Assembly (NCBI GenBank): GCA_025355875.1
Contig: JANXYV010000093.1
Span: forward strand, 1-64,000
Source: Prolixibacteraceae bacterium
GTDB taxonomy: Bacteria > Bacteroidota > Bacteroidia > Bacteroidales > Prolixibacteraceae
Length of the DNA stretch: 64,000 nt
Direction: 5' to 3'
Shown: in pieces, positions 42,160 to 51,750 of the stretch
Numbering within the stretch: position 1 is the first letter of the stretch
Layout: each line of letters starts with the position of its first letter
Translations under genes and position numbers: made by a program
The notes under the pieces: generated by a model
What the model was told of the DNA's origin: nothing
Databases searched by the model: none
Seen by the model: the letters and a program-made list of their open reading frames with translations, nothing else

Positions 42160-44328
42160 TTACTTTTCTTCAGTAATCTCGATCACCGCACTGGTCAGGT
42201 CACTATTGTTGGGTAAGGATAAACCGATTTTCAGGAGGTAATCGCCTGAAAAGGTTTTACCTTCAGCGGCAAACCATGAATTTACGCCCGGCATTTTGTT
42301 GATTTCTTCGATCTTGTATTTTTTATTCGCGTCCAATCCAAGCAACTTCACCGGACTGAATTGATTAAATGTTCGAGGATGAAGCGCATAGGAAAATATC
42401 AAAGCTTTGCTTTTATCTTCATTGGCGTACATGAGAACTGCCCGTTCTTCGTCGTAAGGCGAAACCAGCCGGTACAACTCGCCTTTCCAGATCAGGTCCC
42501 GGAGTCGGTTGTGGATTTGAATGGCCTGCTGGCTGAATTTCAGCTCGTCAGGAGTCATTTCGTTCACCCGGATATCGTACCCCATTTTGCCCATCATCGC
42601 CACGTCAGTCTTGTATTTCAGAGATTGTTTTCCCCAGGAGGTGATGTGGTTGCACGAAGTGATGCTCGGGAAAAAGTACGAATAGCCCCATTGAATAAAT
42701 ACCCTTTCGTACGGATCGGTATTATCGCTGGGCCAGAATTCGGTAAAATATTTTAGAGCGCCGTAATCGGTGCGGCCTCCGCCACCCGAGCAAAGCATGA
42801 TCGGCAACTTCGGATATTTCGTGCGTAAACGGTCCATCACACGATAAAAACTCCGCACATATTCTATTTGAACATGTGATTGCTGATCTTTCAGATAAGG
42901 TGAATAGGTATTGGTCATCATCCGGTTGCAATCCCATTTGATAAAGGCAATCTTTGGATTTTTGGTCAGCATGTCATCAACCAGTTTATACACAAATTCC
43001 TGAACTTCAGGATTACAAAGATCAAGCACCAACTGGTTGCGGTAATAATGTTCGTCGCGGTTGGGCAATTTCAGCACCCAATCCGGATGTTTTTCATAGA
43101 GTTCGCTTTTGGGGTTCACCATTTCGGGTTCGATCCAGATTCCGAATTTCACACCTTTGGCTTCGGCCTGTTCAACCAGGTAGCCCAATCCGTGTGGTAA
43201 TTTGGTCTGGGTTTCCTGCCAGTCGCCCAATCCGGCCCGGTCGTTCGATCGTGGATATTTGTTCCCAAACCATCCGTCGTCGAGTAGAAAAAGATCGACG
43301 CCCAGATTTTTTGCACCTCCAAACAGTTCGGTTAGCTTGGGTTCATCAAAATCGAAAAAAGTTGCTTCCCAGTTGTTCAGCAAGGAAAGCCGGTTTCCAT
43401 TGCCATCCATCACACCATAATTGCGCGCCCATCGATGAAAATTCCGGCTGGCCTGCCCTTTGCCGGTATTGCTGAACGTGAATAAAAATTCAGGTGTGGT
43501 GAACGTTTCGTATGGCTTCAGGTGATATTCCGAAGCAAAGGGATTGATTCCGGAAATCATCCGCAGCGAATTGCTGTTGTCGAGTTCGAACGACATCTGG
43601 AAACTGCCTGTCCAGCCTAGTGTTCCGGCTATTACTTCTCCTGAAGTCTCGGTTGACGGAATGTTTTTTGAAAGGAAGAACACCGGCGTCTGATACATGT
43701 TTGCACGGGTTCCGAGTTTGCTGTCGATAGTTTTGATGCCGCTGGTCAGCTGACTTTCTTCCATGCGCATTTCCTTGGCCCAGTCACCATGAAACTGGGT
43801 AAGCCAGTATTTATAAGCATCGAGATGGATCATCGATGACGCGTATTTTGTCAGCAACACTGGATTTTTTTCCTGATGCCGGATTTCAGTCCATGTTTTG
43901 ATGATGTTTTCCTTCTGAAAAGCCACAAAATTCAGGCGCACTTCGACCGGATATTTCGAATCTTTCAGGAGAATAGAAGTGGTAATCAGGTTTCCGTCAC
44001 GGGTCGTTTTTTCATCTGCCACCAGTAGTTCAAGCGAGGGATTTCCATCATTGTGCAGAATTTTGATGGCAGGTTCAAACAAATTATCGGTTCCCGAAGG
44101 AATATATGCTTCGTGCAAGTTAGGCAAAGAAAGATAATCGGCCGGATCCTTCAATTTTTCGCCCAGATATACCTGATACAGTTTTTGATTTTTACCAACC
44201 GAAAGAACCAAAGCTGTGTTTTCAGTACCGACAATGATTTGTCTTTGAGTCTGAGAGGCAGCGGGGAACTGTGCTTTCAGATTCAACAAGGTAAATAGGA
44301 AAAATGGAAGAAGGAAAATCTTTTTCAT
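42160..44328 (-). CDS. GH36 alpha-galactosidase, exported
   Basis: About 722 residues. Signal peptide MKKIFLLPFFLFTLLNLKAQ; N-terminal beta-supersandwich (about 25-320); catalytic barrel with LFLLDDGWFG, GIWIEPEMVNPKSELYEKHP, the nucleophile Asp in FIKWDCNRMM, MLCSGGGGRTD and the acid/base Asp in WPSDNTDPYE; then a C-terminal beta domain. It hydrolyses terminal alpha-galactosides such as raffinose or galactomannan side chains. ATG 44328 is chosen because it begins the signal peptide; the longer in-frame extension is not plausible. It stands alone with its own promoter. Confidence 0.95.
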   Translation of the reverse strand: MKKIFLLPFFLFTLLNLKAQFPAASQTQRQIIVGTENTALVLSVGKNQKLYQVYLGEKLKDPADYLSLPNLHEAYIPSGTDNLFEPAIKILHNDGNPSLELLVADEKTTRDGNLITTSILLKDSKYPVEVRLNFVAFQKENIIKTWTEIRHQEKNPVLLTKYASSMIHLDAYKYWLTQFHGDWAKEMRMEESQLTSGIKTIDSKLGTRANMYQTPVFFLSKNIPSTETSGEVIAGTLGWTGSFQMSFELDNSNSLRMISGINPFASEYHLKPYETFTTPEFLFTFSNTGKGQASRNFHRWARNYGVMDGNGNRLSLLNNWEATFFDFDEPKLTELFGGAKNLGVDLFLLDDGWFGNKYPRSNDRAGLGDWQETQTKLPHGLGYLVEQAEAKGVKFGIWIEPEMVNPKSELYEKHPDWVLKLPNRDEHYYRNQLVLDLCNPEVQEFVYKLVDDMLTKNPKIAFIKWDCNRMMTNTYSPYLKDQQSHVQIEYVRSFYRVMDRLRTKYPKLPIMLCSGGGGRTDYGALKYFTEFWPSDNTDPYERVFIQWGYSYFFPSITSCNHITSWGKQSLKYKTDVAMMGKMGYDIRVNEMTPDELKFSQQAIQIHNRLRDLIWKGELYRLVSPYDEERAVLMYANEDKSKALIFSYALHPRTFNQFSPVKLLGLDANKKYKIEEINKMPGVNSWFAAEGKTFSGDYLLKIGLSLPNNSDLTSAVIEITEEK

Positions 44329-44359
44329 AAGAATATCTGTTAGATTTGTTTTAGTGTTA

Positions 44360-44390
44360 CGAAGATATCGAAACCCGATGGCACTGACAA
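44360..44390 (-). promoter_or_regulatory. Promoter of the GH36 gene
   Basis: On the minus strand a TTG (plus 44388-44390), a 20-bp spacer and TATCTTCG (plus 44360-44367, one mismatch to TAnnTTTG) lie 32 bp before the GH36 ATG. Confidence 0.5.
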
Positions 44391-44478
44391 CTCTATTCAG
44401 TTTTGATTTCAATATTTGCTATAATCCAAGCTAAATAGTTTAATTTAGTTCTTTCATAATCAAAAAAAATCGGTTGCT

Positions 44479-45213
44479 ATGAAACTAAAAGCCTTCCATA
44501 AATTGTCGTACGGATTGTACCTGATTGCTTCGGAATATCGGGACAAAAAAACCGGATACATTGCCAATACCGTATTTCAGGTGACTTCTGATCCGCCTCA
44601 ATTGGCTATTTCGTGCCATAAGAACAACTTTTCAACCCGGATAATTCTTGATTCAGGAGCGTTTTCGGTTTCAGTATTGAAAAAGGAAGTGAACATGAAA
44701 ATTGTTGGCGATTTTGGATTCATGAGTTCAACTGACATCAACAAGTTCTCCGGAATCAACTACCTCAAGGGGCAATCGGGTGCACCAATCGTGATCGACA
44801 GTTCGGTAGCCTGGTTCGACTGCAAGGTGGTAAAATCGATCGATATGGGAACGCATTTCCTGATCATTGGCCAGGTGATTGACTCGGATGAGATTTCGGA
44901 CGATGAGCCGTTGACTTACCAGTATTACAGGGAAAAGTACAAGATGTACTCGCCCAAAAATTCGCCAACCTACATCGAAAAATCGAAGCTCGAAGCTGAA
45001 ATTCCGATGATTCCAGTCCAGGATATTGAACCGGAACACGAGCATTTTTTTGATGGGGAAAGCTATGTTTGTGCCATTTGCGGTTTTACGTATAATCCTG
45101 AAGAAGGCGATCCTTCCATGGGAATTTCTCCAGGCACGCGTTTTGAAGATCTGCCCGCTGATTACAGATGTCCGATCTGCAATGCCAGCAAGGAGTATTT
45201 TAAGAAAGTGTAG
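44479..45213 (+). CDS. Flavin reductase-rubredoxin fusion protein
   Basis: 244 residues. Residues 1-165 form a flavin-reductase-like FMN-binding split barrel ([40 protein letters not shown]). Residues about 190-244 form a rubredoxin domain with both iron knuckles, [17 protein letters not shown] and [13 protein letters not shown] (Cys-x2-Cys twice). This is the high-molecular-weight rubredoxin (Hrb/NROR-partner) type, which passes electrons from NAD(P)H or ferredoxin to oxygen- or NO-reducing flavodiiron proteins in anaerobes. No flavodiiron gene lies nearby. It suggests an anaerobic or microaerophilic lifestyle. Confidence 0.93.
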   Translation: MKLKAFHKLSYGLYLIASEYRDKKTGYIANTVFQVTSDPPQLAISCHKNNFSTRIILDSGAFSVSVLKKEVNMKIVGDFGFMSSTDINKFSGINYLKGQSGAPIVIDSSVAWFDCKVVKSIDMGTHFLIIGQVIDSDEISDDEPLTYQYYREKYKMYSPKNSPTYIEKSKLEAEIPMIPVQDIEPEHEHFFDGESYVCAICGFTYNPEEGDPSMGISPGTRFEDLPADYRCPICNASKEYFKKV

Positions 45214-45240
45214 AATAGTGGTCAGTCTTAGTGATTAGTG

Positions 45241-45339
45241 GTCATTTGCTTCGTGTCATTGGTTGTCATTCATTGTAAACTCACCGTGATTTAAATGCAA
45301 TCAATTACAATTGAATGACCACCAATGACTATAAATGAC
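45241..45339. repeat. AATGAC/GTCATT inverted array, copy C
   Basis: GTCATT words at 45241, 45255 and 45265 (spacing 14 and 10) face AATGAC words at 45314, 45324 and 45334 (spacing 10 and 10). The inner arms form a near-perfect 24-bp inverted repeat (45255-45278 against 45305-45329). The core GGTCATTTGCTTCGTGTCAT matches copies A and B. It ends 5 bp before the aguB promoter. Confidence 0.8.
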
Positions 45340-45344
45340 TGAAC

Positions 45345-45376
45345 TTTGAAACGATTCAATCATTTAATTATTTTTG
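45345..45376 (+). promoter_or_regulatory. Complete Bacteroidota promoter for the agu operon
   Basis: TTTG at 45345-45348, a 20-bp spacer and TATTTTTG at 45369-45376 match the primary promoter consensus. The ATG at 45398 follows 21 bp later. This also shows that the in-frame TTG at 45374 is part of the promoter and not a start codon. Confidence 0.75.
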
Positions 45377-45397
45377 CGTCTTAAAATTTGGATACCC

Positions 45398-46285
45398 ATG
45401 AAAAATCAGAACTACAATATCGCATTGATCCAGATTTCGCTGGACGCCACTCCTGAAGTCAATCTAAAAAAGTGTCTGGAATGGATTCGGAAAGCAGCCA
45501 AATTGGGAGCCAAGGTGGTTTGTCTGCCTGAATTATACAGCTCCTTCTACTTTTGCCAGAGCGAAAATCACGATTATTTCGATCTGGCAGAACCTCTGCA
45601 CAATGATTCGTACAAAACTTTCAGCGCTTTGGCTGCGGAACTGGAGTTGGTTTTGATTGTACCGTTTTTTGAAAAGCGTGCCTCAGGCTTGTACCACAAT
45701 TCGGCCTATATTATTGACACCAACGGATCGGAAGCCGGACTGTACCGGAAAATGCATATTCCTGATGATCCGAGTTACTACGAAAAATTCTATTTCACTC
45801 CCGGCGACCTTGGTTTCAAGGCTTTCGATACCCAGGTTGGAAAAATCGGAACTTTAATTTGCTGGGACCAATGGTATCCTGAAGGAGCAAGAATAACCGC
45901 TCTGCAAGGTGCGGAAGTCCTCTTCTACCCCACTGCCATTGGCTGGCATCCTCACGAAAAAGCACAGTATGGTACCAAACAACACGATGCATGGCGAACG
46001 GTTCAGCGCGGACACGCCGTGGCGAACGGAATCTTCGTCGCTGCCTGTAACCGGGTTGGTTTTGAGAAACCGGTAGAATCATCAGCCGGAATCGAATTCT
46101 GGGGCTCTTCTTTTATTGCCGGACCTCAGGGAGAAATTCTGGCTGAAGCTTCTCACGATCACGAAGAAATCATCATGGCAGAAGTGGATCTGGCGCTGAT
46201 GGAAGACGTTCGACGCAACTGGCCATTCCTGAGAGATCGTAGGATTGATGCCTATGGAGATATTAGCAAAAGGTTTATTGATTGA
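45398..46285 (+). CDS. aguB: N-carbamoylputrescine amidase
   Basis: 295 residues, a nitrilase-superfamily hydrolase converting N-carbamoylputrescine to putrescine, CO2 and ammonia. The Glu-Lys-Cys triad lies in VCLPELYSSFYF, LYRKMHIPDDP and GTLICWDQWYPEGA; the last motif, with the following YPTAIGWHP, is typical of AguB. The agmatine deiminase gene lies three genes downstream on the same strand, completing agmatine to putrescine. The start follows the promoter at 45345-45376. Confidence 0.93.
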   Translation: MKNQNYNIALIQISLDATPEVNLKKCLEWIRKAAKLGAKVVCLPELYSSFYFCQSENHDYFDLAEPLHNDSYKTFSALAAELELVLIVPFFEKRASGLYHNSAYIIDTNGSEAGLYRKMHIPDDPSYYEKFYFTPGDLGFKAFDTQVGKIGTLICWDQWYPEGARITALQGAEVLFYPTAIGWHPHEKAQYGTKQHDAWRTVQRGHAVANGIFVAACNRVGFEKPVESSAGIEFWGSSFIAGPQGEILAEASHDHEEIIMAEVDLALMEDVRRNWPFLRDRRIDAYGDISKRFID

Positions 46286-46347
46286 TTAGCATCACAAATG
46301 AACTCAAGGAAGTTCAACCAATCTGACACCATTCTAAAAATCTAACT

Positions 46348-47010
46348 ATGAAAAAACTCATCCAATTTGGCGAAAATGTACCAGGTTATAACATTCCGGT
46401 TTTAAACGAACGTGAAGTCAGGGCGGCCGCTGGCATCCTCTTTCTGTTCACGTACACTTCGCTCATGGCAATACTTTTCAAGGGTTACTTTCCGCTGATT
46501 AAGTATGTGATTTCCGGATTTTTGGCTGATTTCCTGATCCGGGTATTTATTAATCCCAAATTCGCTCCAACCCTCATTCTGGGTAGGCTGATCGTTAAAA
46601 ATCAAACTCCCGAATACGTTGGAGCGGCCCAAAAGAAATTTGCCTGGATCATTGGAGTTTTCCTTTCTTCTTTCATGTTTATCCTGATGGTGATTGTCAA
46701 TTCGTACAGTCCGATAACAGGCATAACATGCCTCATTTGTCTCATTTTCCTTTTCTTTGAATCGGTATTTGGAATTTGTCTGGGTTGTAAGGTTTACCCC
46801 TGGTTTTTCAAGGAAAAGGCGCAGTATTGCCCAGGCGAAATTTGCGAGGTGAAAGATCGACAGCCGATACAGAAAGTATCTGGTTCACAACTTCTGATTT
46901 TGCTTGGATTCATTGTGTTCATCATAATGATAATAATTTTCTTCCGTGAGACTTTTAGTATCAAGCCATTTGATTTGTTTGGTATTGAAAACCATACTGC
47001 GACGAAATAG
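46348..47010 (+). CDS. DUF4395 family membrane protein
   Basis: 220 residues with four to five membrane helices. VLNEREVRAAAGILFLFTYT and the DFLIRVFINPKFAPTLILGR pattern are DUF4395 hallmarks. A CLGCKVYPWFF motif (about 148-158) could bind metal or form a disulfide. It lies between aguB (62-bp gap) and a lipoprotein gene. A link to polyamine synthesis is possible through operon position only, and the function is unknown. Confidence 0.85.
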   Translation: MKKLIQFGENVPGYNIPVLNEREVRAAAGILFLFTYTSLMAILFKGYFPLIKYVISGFLADFLIRVFINPKFAPTLILGRLIVKNQTPEYVGAAQKKFAWIIGVFLSSFMFILMVIVNSYSPITGITCLICLIFLFFESVFGICLGCKVYPWFFKEKAQYCPGEICEVKDRQPIQKVSGSQLLILLGFIVFIIMIIIFFRETFSIKPFDLFGIENHTATK

Positions 47011-47030
47011 GCTGATATTTAGAAAGAGAA

Positions 47031-47861
47031 ATGAGGAACACAATCGCAATTTTAATGTCAGCCATCCTGTTTGCATGCAGCACACCCAAGCCTGAAGGGT
47101 TCATCCTGAAGGTGAAATTTCAGCCTGAAAACAAATACATGATTTCGACTATACGCGGTACGGAAACGACCATCACTTATTCAGGAGAAAAAATTGCCAT
47201 GCAGAAGATTAAAAGCATGCACATCAAAAACCCCAGCTTTTCAGCAGTCAAAACAAAAACAGATTCAGAACTTGAGACCGGGAAAACTTCTGCTGACGGG
47301 AGTTTCACTGCATCGCTGACCTTGAAGAAGATGATGAGCCTTGATGGCAAAAACGAAATTCCGGAAGGAACAGTCATCCTCGGAAAAGTTGAAGGATCAT
47401 CGATCCCGAAGTTCGGGAATGTTGTTTCAGGTACGCTAAGCTTTGACCAGAAGAATTTGCTTCTACAAACGATCAACAGCAGTTTTGAACAATTCAGTTT
47501 CACCGAACAACGGCTCAAAACCGGTGAACAGTTTTCGGTCGACCGGCCGCTTTCACTACCAATGGACGGTACTGAAATTGAAACAATTGTTACGACAACG
47601 TACAAGTTGATGAGTATAAAAAACAACCTGGCTCAGTTCGAAATTACTCAAAACTACCAGATGACGCCTAAAAGACTGGACAATTCATTTTCAGGAAAAG
47701 GCAATGGAAAAGGCCAGCTAATTTACGACATGGAGAATTTTCTGGTCACTGACTATTCAGTAAAAACCGATCTGGAAATGAACAAGAAAATGGACTATTT
47801 TGAGTTCGACCTGAAAACAACGAGTGAATTTAGTCAAACCACCGAAATCGAAAAAAAGTAA
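47031..47861 (+). CDS. Lipoprotein of unknown function
   Basis: 276 residues with a short lipoprotein signal (MRNTIAILMSAILFACS; acylated Cys at about residue 16). The mature part is rich in beta strands with repeated Thr/Ser-Lys patterns (TYSGEKIAMQKIKSMHIKNP, TTYKLMSIKNNLAQFEITQN). The overall look is of a DUF6263-like periplasmic lipoprotein, but I am not sure. It starts 20 bp after the DUF4395 gene and ends 4 bp before aguA, so all four genes look like one operon. Confidence 0.75.
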   Translation: MRNTIAILMSAILFACSTPKPEGFILKVKFQPENKYMISTIRGTETTITYSGEKIAMQKIKSMHIKNPSFSAVKTKTDSELETGKTSADGSFTASLTLKKMMSLDGKNEIPEGTVILGKVEGSSIPKFGNVVSGTLSFDQKNLLLQTINSSFEQFSFTEQRLKTGEQFSVDRPLSLPMDGTEIETIVTTTYKLMSIKNNLAQFEITQNYQMTPKRLDNSFSGKGNGKGQLIYDMENFLVTDYSVKTDLEMNKKMDYFEFDLKTTSEFSQTTEIEKK

Positions 47862-47865
47862 AAAA

Positions 47866-48909
47866 ATGAGCAAGATCACGCGAAGATTTCCTGCCGAATG
47901 GGAAAAACATCAGGCCACACTTCTATCTTTTCCTTCGGAAGGCCGCGACTGGCCGGGGAAATACCATGCCATCAAATGGGCACTTGTCGATTTGATCAAA
48001 AAAATCACCAAATACGAACCGATAATTCTAATTGTCAAGTCTGGTGAATTGCGGGAAAAAGTAACGGTGATGCTCGAACAGGCTCATGTCGATCAAACTT
48101 CGGTCAGTTTTATCCTAAAAGATACCAACCGAAACTGGATGCGCGATTCGGGCCCGGCGATCGTGAAAACCGACGTGGATGGCCGTGAAGCGATTCAGTT
48201 TGGCTTTAACGGATGGGCAAAATATAAGAACCACCGCAAAGATCAGGGGATTCCTGCTGCTGTAGCCAAACACCTGGGCATTCCTTTAATTCCGGCGATG
48301 TATCAAAATAAACTGGTTGTTCTCGAAGGCGGATCGATTGATGTGAATGGCTGCGGGACCTTAATCACCACCGAAGAATGTTTGATGGATCCGGTTCTGC
48401 AGGTTCGAAACAAAGGTTTCCGAAAAGAAGACTACGAAAAGGTGTTTCATGAATACCTTGGAGTAACCAACACCATTTGGTTGGGCGAAGGCATTGAAGG
48501 TGACGACACCCACGGACATGTCGACGATATTTGCCGGTTTGTGAACCGCAACACCGTGGTTGCCGTTCAGGAACCAAACCAATCAGATCCGAATCACCAT
48601 AAACTGGAAGCCAACCTTGAAATACTCCGGAATGCCAAACTGGAAAATGGAGAAAAACTAAATGTCATTTCAATGCCCATGCCAGAAAGAATTGATTTTG
48701 AGGACCTCCGTCTTCCGGCCAGTTATGTGAATTTCCTGATGACCAACGGAAGTATTCTGGTACCCACCTTCAACGATAAAAACGATTACAAGGCTTTGGG
48801 AATTCTCACGGACATGTTTCCTGAACGGGATATCATCGGCATCAATGCAGTCGATTTGGTATGGGGACTTGGAACCTTGCATTGCCTGAGCCACGAAATT
48901 GCAGAGTAA
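47866..48909 (+). CDS. aguA: Agmatine deiminase
   Basis: About 347 residues, a guanidino-group-modifying enzyme converting agmatine to N-carbamoylputrescine and ammonia. Motifs: RFPAEWEKHQATLLSFPSEG at the start, NWMRDSGPAIV, LEGGSIDVNGCGTLITTEEC, GIEGDDTHGHVDDICRFVN, and the catalytic Cys in WGLGTLHCLSHE. ATG 47866 is chosen, 4 bp after the lipoprotein stop; the longer form would overlap that gene. With AguB it makes putrescine from arginine-derived agmatine; the arginine decarboxylase gene is not in the window. Confidence 0.95.
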   Translation: MSKITRRFPAEWEKHQATLLSFPSEGRDWPGKYHAIKWALVDLIKKITKYEPIILIVKSGELREKVTVMLEQAHVDQTSVSFILKDTNRNWMRDSGPAIVKTDVDGREAIQFGFNGWAKYKNHRKDQGIPAAVAKHLGIPLIPAMYQNKLVVLEGGSIDVNGCGTLITTEECLMDPVLQVRNKGFRKEDYEKVFHEYLGVTNTIWLGEGIEGDDTHGHVDDICRFVNRNTVVAVQEPNQSDPNHHKLEANLEILRNAKLENGEKLNVISMPMPERIDFEDLRLPASYVNFLMTNGSILVPTFNDKNDYKALGILTDMFPERDIIGINAVDLVWGLGTLHCLSHEIAE

Positions 48910-48939
48910 TTCGATGAGATTCGAGTCAAGCAAGTGAAT

Positions 48940-50685
48940 CTATTCCATCAAATCGTGTTCCCTGATTCGGCTATGTTTGGAACCATAAATAAAATAAAGG
49001 AAAAGCCCCACCACCAGCCAGATTCCAAACCGAAACCAGTTGGTGACACCTAATTCACTCATCAGGTATAAGTTGGTAAGAAGTCCAAGTACGGGAATCA
49101 ACGACCAACGCTTTGCCACAGCTTGAAAAGTAATTACGATGGAGACGATACAAAAGATCAGGAATGGAAAATGATTCCGCAGGATCATAAAAAGACCGGA
49201 ACCGCTTGATAAGTCGACTGCAAAAGCTGAACTTTCTATGCCGGAACTCCATACACCAAACAACACAATCGCCCAGATTGGCAGCAAATACCGACGGCTG
49301 TCGGAATAGGGAACCCGAAACCCTTTTCCGTCATGTTTTTGTTTGCCGACCGGGTTCAGGATAATAATTCCTCCGGAGACTAATATAAAAGCAAATAAAG
49401 TTCCGATGCTGGTAAGGTCGGTCACTTCGGTCAGGTTCAGAAACAAGGAAGGAATGGCTACCACAAAACCCGTCAGGATAGTTGAAAATGCCGGCGTCCG
49501 GTATTTCGGATGAAGGCGCGCAAAAATAGGAGGTAGAAGTCCGTCGCGGCTCATGCTCATCCAGATGCGGGGCTGTCCCAACTGGAAAACCAGCAGAACG
49601 CTTGCCATGGCAATCACCGCACCGGCAGCAATCACACCCGAAAGTTTGGTCAGGTGTAGTTTGGTAAACACATACGCCATTGGATCGGAAACTCCCAATT
49701 CGTTGTATGGAACCATTCCGGTCAGAACCAAACTGGTCAATACATAGAGGATGGTTGTAATGAGCAGGGCGTAAAACATCGATAATGGTAAGTCACGTTT
49801 TGGATTTTTACATTCTTCGGCCGTAGTCGAAATTGCGTCGAATCCGATGTAGGCGAAAAATACTCCCGAAACCCCTTTTAAAACACCTGCAACTCCGTTG
49901 GGCGCGAATGGGCTCCAGTTTCCAGGTTTCACATAAAATGCGCCGATGCCAATTACCATCAGCAATATAACAACCTTCAGGATGACAAAAATATCGTTGG
50001 TGATCCGCGATTCGCGAATGCCGACATAACAAATCCAGGTGATTAATACCACAATGAACAATGCCGGAATGTCGGCTACCAAATGAAAATTCCCAATGTG
50101 GGGAGCGGTGGTCCAGGCTGTATAGGCACTGCTAAGTTCAGGACTTAATTTTGCAAGGGGTGTTCCGGCATGGATAGCATTCATTGCTGCCTGATATCCC
50201 CGGGAGGCACTCAAAAAGTCGGTTGAAAGATAATCCGGAATATGCAAACCTAAACCATCCATTAAACCTACAAAATAACCCGACCATGAAATGGCTACTG
50301 CAATATTCCCGATGGCATATTCCATGATCAAATCCCAGCCGATGATCCAGGCAATCAGTTCTCCAAAACTCACATAAGCATATGTATAGGCGCTACCGCT
50401 GATGGGAATAGACGCAGCAAATTCGGCATAACACATCGCTGAAAGACCACAGGCAACAGCAGTGAACACAAATAACAGAGAAACAGCCGGACCGCCACTG
50501 GCAGCAGCATTGCCAATGGTACTGAATATTCCGGCACCGATAATGGCCGCCACACCCAGAGCCGTTAAGTCGAAAACTCGCAGGTTTCGCTTCATCCCAC
50601 CGGTACTGCCTTCCATTGATTCAGAATCACTTAAGATATTTTCGATCGATTTTTTTCGAAAAAGGTTATCAATACTCACTTTCAA
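48940..50685 (-). CDS. APC family amino acid permease (YfnA/CAT-like)
   Basis: 581 residues, 12-14 membrane helices. LTALGVAAIIGAGIFSTIGN is the APC helix-1 substrate motif, ISGSAYTYAYVSFGELIAWI and FFAYIGFDAISTTAEECKNP are CAT-family blocks. A long extracytoplasmic loop (about residues 150-205) distinguishes it from short homologues. The start is uncertain: TTG 50685 or GTG 50679 (then MSIDNLFRKKSIENIL); ATG 50616 would remove family-conserved residues. Likely substrate is an amino acid, perhaps cationic. It is convergent with the agu operon; involvement in arginine or polyamine supply is speculative. Confidence 0.9.
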   Translation of the reverse strand: MKVSIDNLFRKKSIENILSDSESMEGSTGGMKRNLRVFDLTALGVAAIIGAGIFSTIGNAAASGGPAVSLLFVFTAVACGLSAMCYAEFAASIPISGSAYTYAYVSFGELIAWIIGWDLIMEYAIGNIAVAISWSGYFVGLMDGLGLHIPDYLSTDFLSASRGYQAAMNAIHAGTPLAKLSPELSSAYTAWTTAPHIGNFHLVADIPALFIVVLITWICYVGIRESRITNDIFVILKVVILLMVIGIGAFYVKPGNWSPFAPNGVAGVLKGVSGVFFAYIGFDAISTTAEECKNPKRDLPLSMFYALLITTILYVLTSLVLTGMVPYNELGVSDPMAYVFTKLHLTKLSGVIAAGAVIAMASVLLVFQLGQPRIWMSMSRDGLLPPIFARLHPKYRTPAFSTILTGFVVAIPSLFLNLTEVTDLTSIGTLFAFILVSGGIIILNPVGKQKHDGKGFRVPYSDSRRYLLPIWAIVLFGVWSSGIESSAFAVDLSSGSGLFMILRNHFPFLIFCIVSIVITFQAVAKRWSLIPVLGLLTNLYLMSELGVTNWFRFGIWLVVGLFLYFIYGSKHSRIREHDLME

Positions 50686-50981
50686 AAAACTTAATTAACA
50701 ATTTAATTTTCAAAACATTACAGTCTATTTAAAACATTTTCAAAACAGAGTATCAAGGATGAACCTAATCTTGAAAATTTATTCGTTCCCTGAAATTGAT
50801 TAAACCATTCAGGATGAATTTGTTTTCGGACACAACTTTTATGACGAGTTAAAGAAAAGAATAAAATTGGAAACTATTAAAGGCAGCAAGGGTAACCTTT
50901 ACCTCTTTTTTGGGATAAAGAACAGTTTCGCGATAACCGTGAACCTGATAAATTCAAGCTAATCGAAAATTTTACCTGTAG

Positions 50982-51503
50982 ATGAAGAAAAAAATCCATT
51001 CTAAGAATATCCTGATATTCTTTCTGTGCCTGACCTTCCAACTAACCACCAACGCCCAAAACCACAAATATTTTATCATTACCGGAAATTTGATTTCGGA
51101 TTCTGATTCAAGCAATTTAGGATCAATTCAAGTTATAAAAAACGATCTGCCTGCCTTGGTCTCGAATATACCTGAAAAAGGAAATTTTCGCCTCGAACTT
51201 GACTACAACTCTGATTATCAGCTAACCTTTGCAAAGAATGGATTCTTATCGAAGACAATTCATGTAAACACCGAGATTCCTGAAGAACTGAACAATGGAC
51301 CAAAGAATCTCCCACATTTCATGATACGAGTCCGACTTTTCAAGGATGATCAGGATGCTGCCAATTTATATACCGGAAATATCATACAGCAAATAAAATA
51401 CTCTCCTGAAAAGAATGACTTTGTTAGGGTATCTACAATTTTCGATATGCAGTATGTTGAGAAAGAAAACTCCAAGACTCCAAATTACAACAGATCCAGG
51501 TAA
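50982..51503 (+). CDS. Small secreted paralogue of the giant repeat protein
   Basis: 173 residues with a signal peptide (ILIFFLCLTFQLTTNAQ) and a domain that aligns along its length with residues about 30-175 of the giant protein 250 bp downstream. Compare KYFIITGNLISDS with KYFVITGKIVPEA, NFRLELDYNSDYQLTFAKNG with RFRFELEFFNEYSLKFQYPG, and VNTEIPEEL with VSTEIPQEV. The domain is probably a beta-sandwich resembling carboxypeptidase-regulatory domains. It lacks the TPR region. It looks like a tandem duplicate of the head domain; the function is unknown. Confidence 0.75.
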   Translation: MKKKIHSKNILIFFLCLTFQLTTNAQNHKYFIITGNLISDSDSSNLGSIQVIKNDLPALVSNIPEKGNFRLELDYNSDYQLTFAKNGFLSKTIHVNTEIPEELNNGPKNLPHFMIRVRLFKDDQDAANLYTGNIIQQIKYSPEKNDFVRVSTIFDMQYVEKENSKTPNYNRSR

Positions 51504-51750
51504 CTGTCTTATTTCTGATTAAAAAGGCCTGCTATCCATTCAATCGCATCACCAGCCATTTGCAATCGAAGTATTAGTGCCATGATTTCCTGACTGTTTT
51601 ATCGTCCTCCGACTTTGATTGATTACCTCCCAAATAAAGATTCAGCCAAACACTCAATTTTTCGCTGATTTGGTTAATTTTACGGGGCATTTTGCAGCTT
51701 GCAATTTCAGAAAGGGTATGACGTTTATTATTTATCGAAATCAGACATGT

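Noticed and set aside
45374-45397. TTG as start of aguB
   Set aside because: The triplet is the end of the TATTTTTG promoter box, and family members begin at the following ATG.
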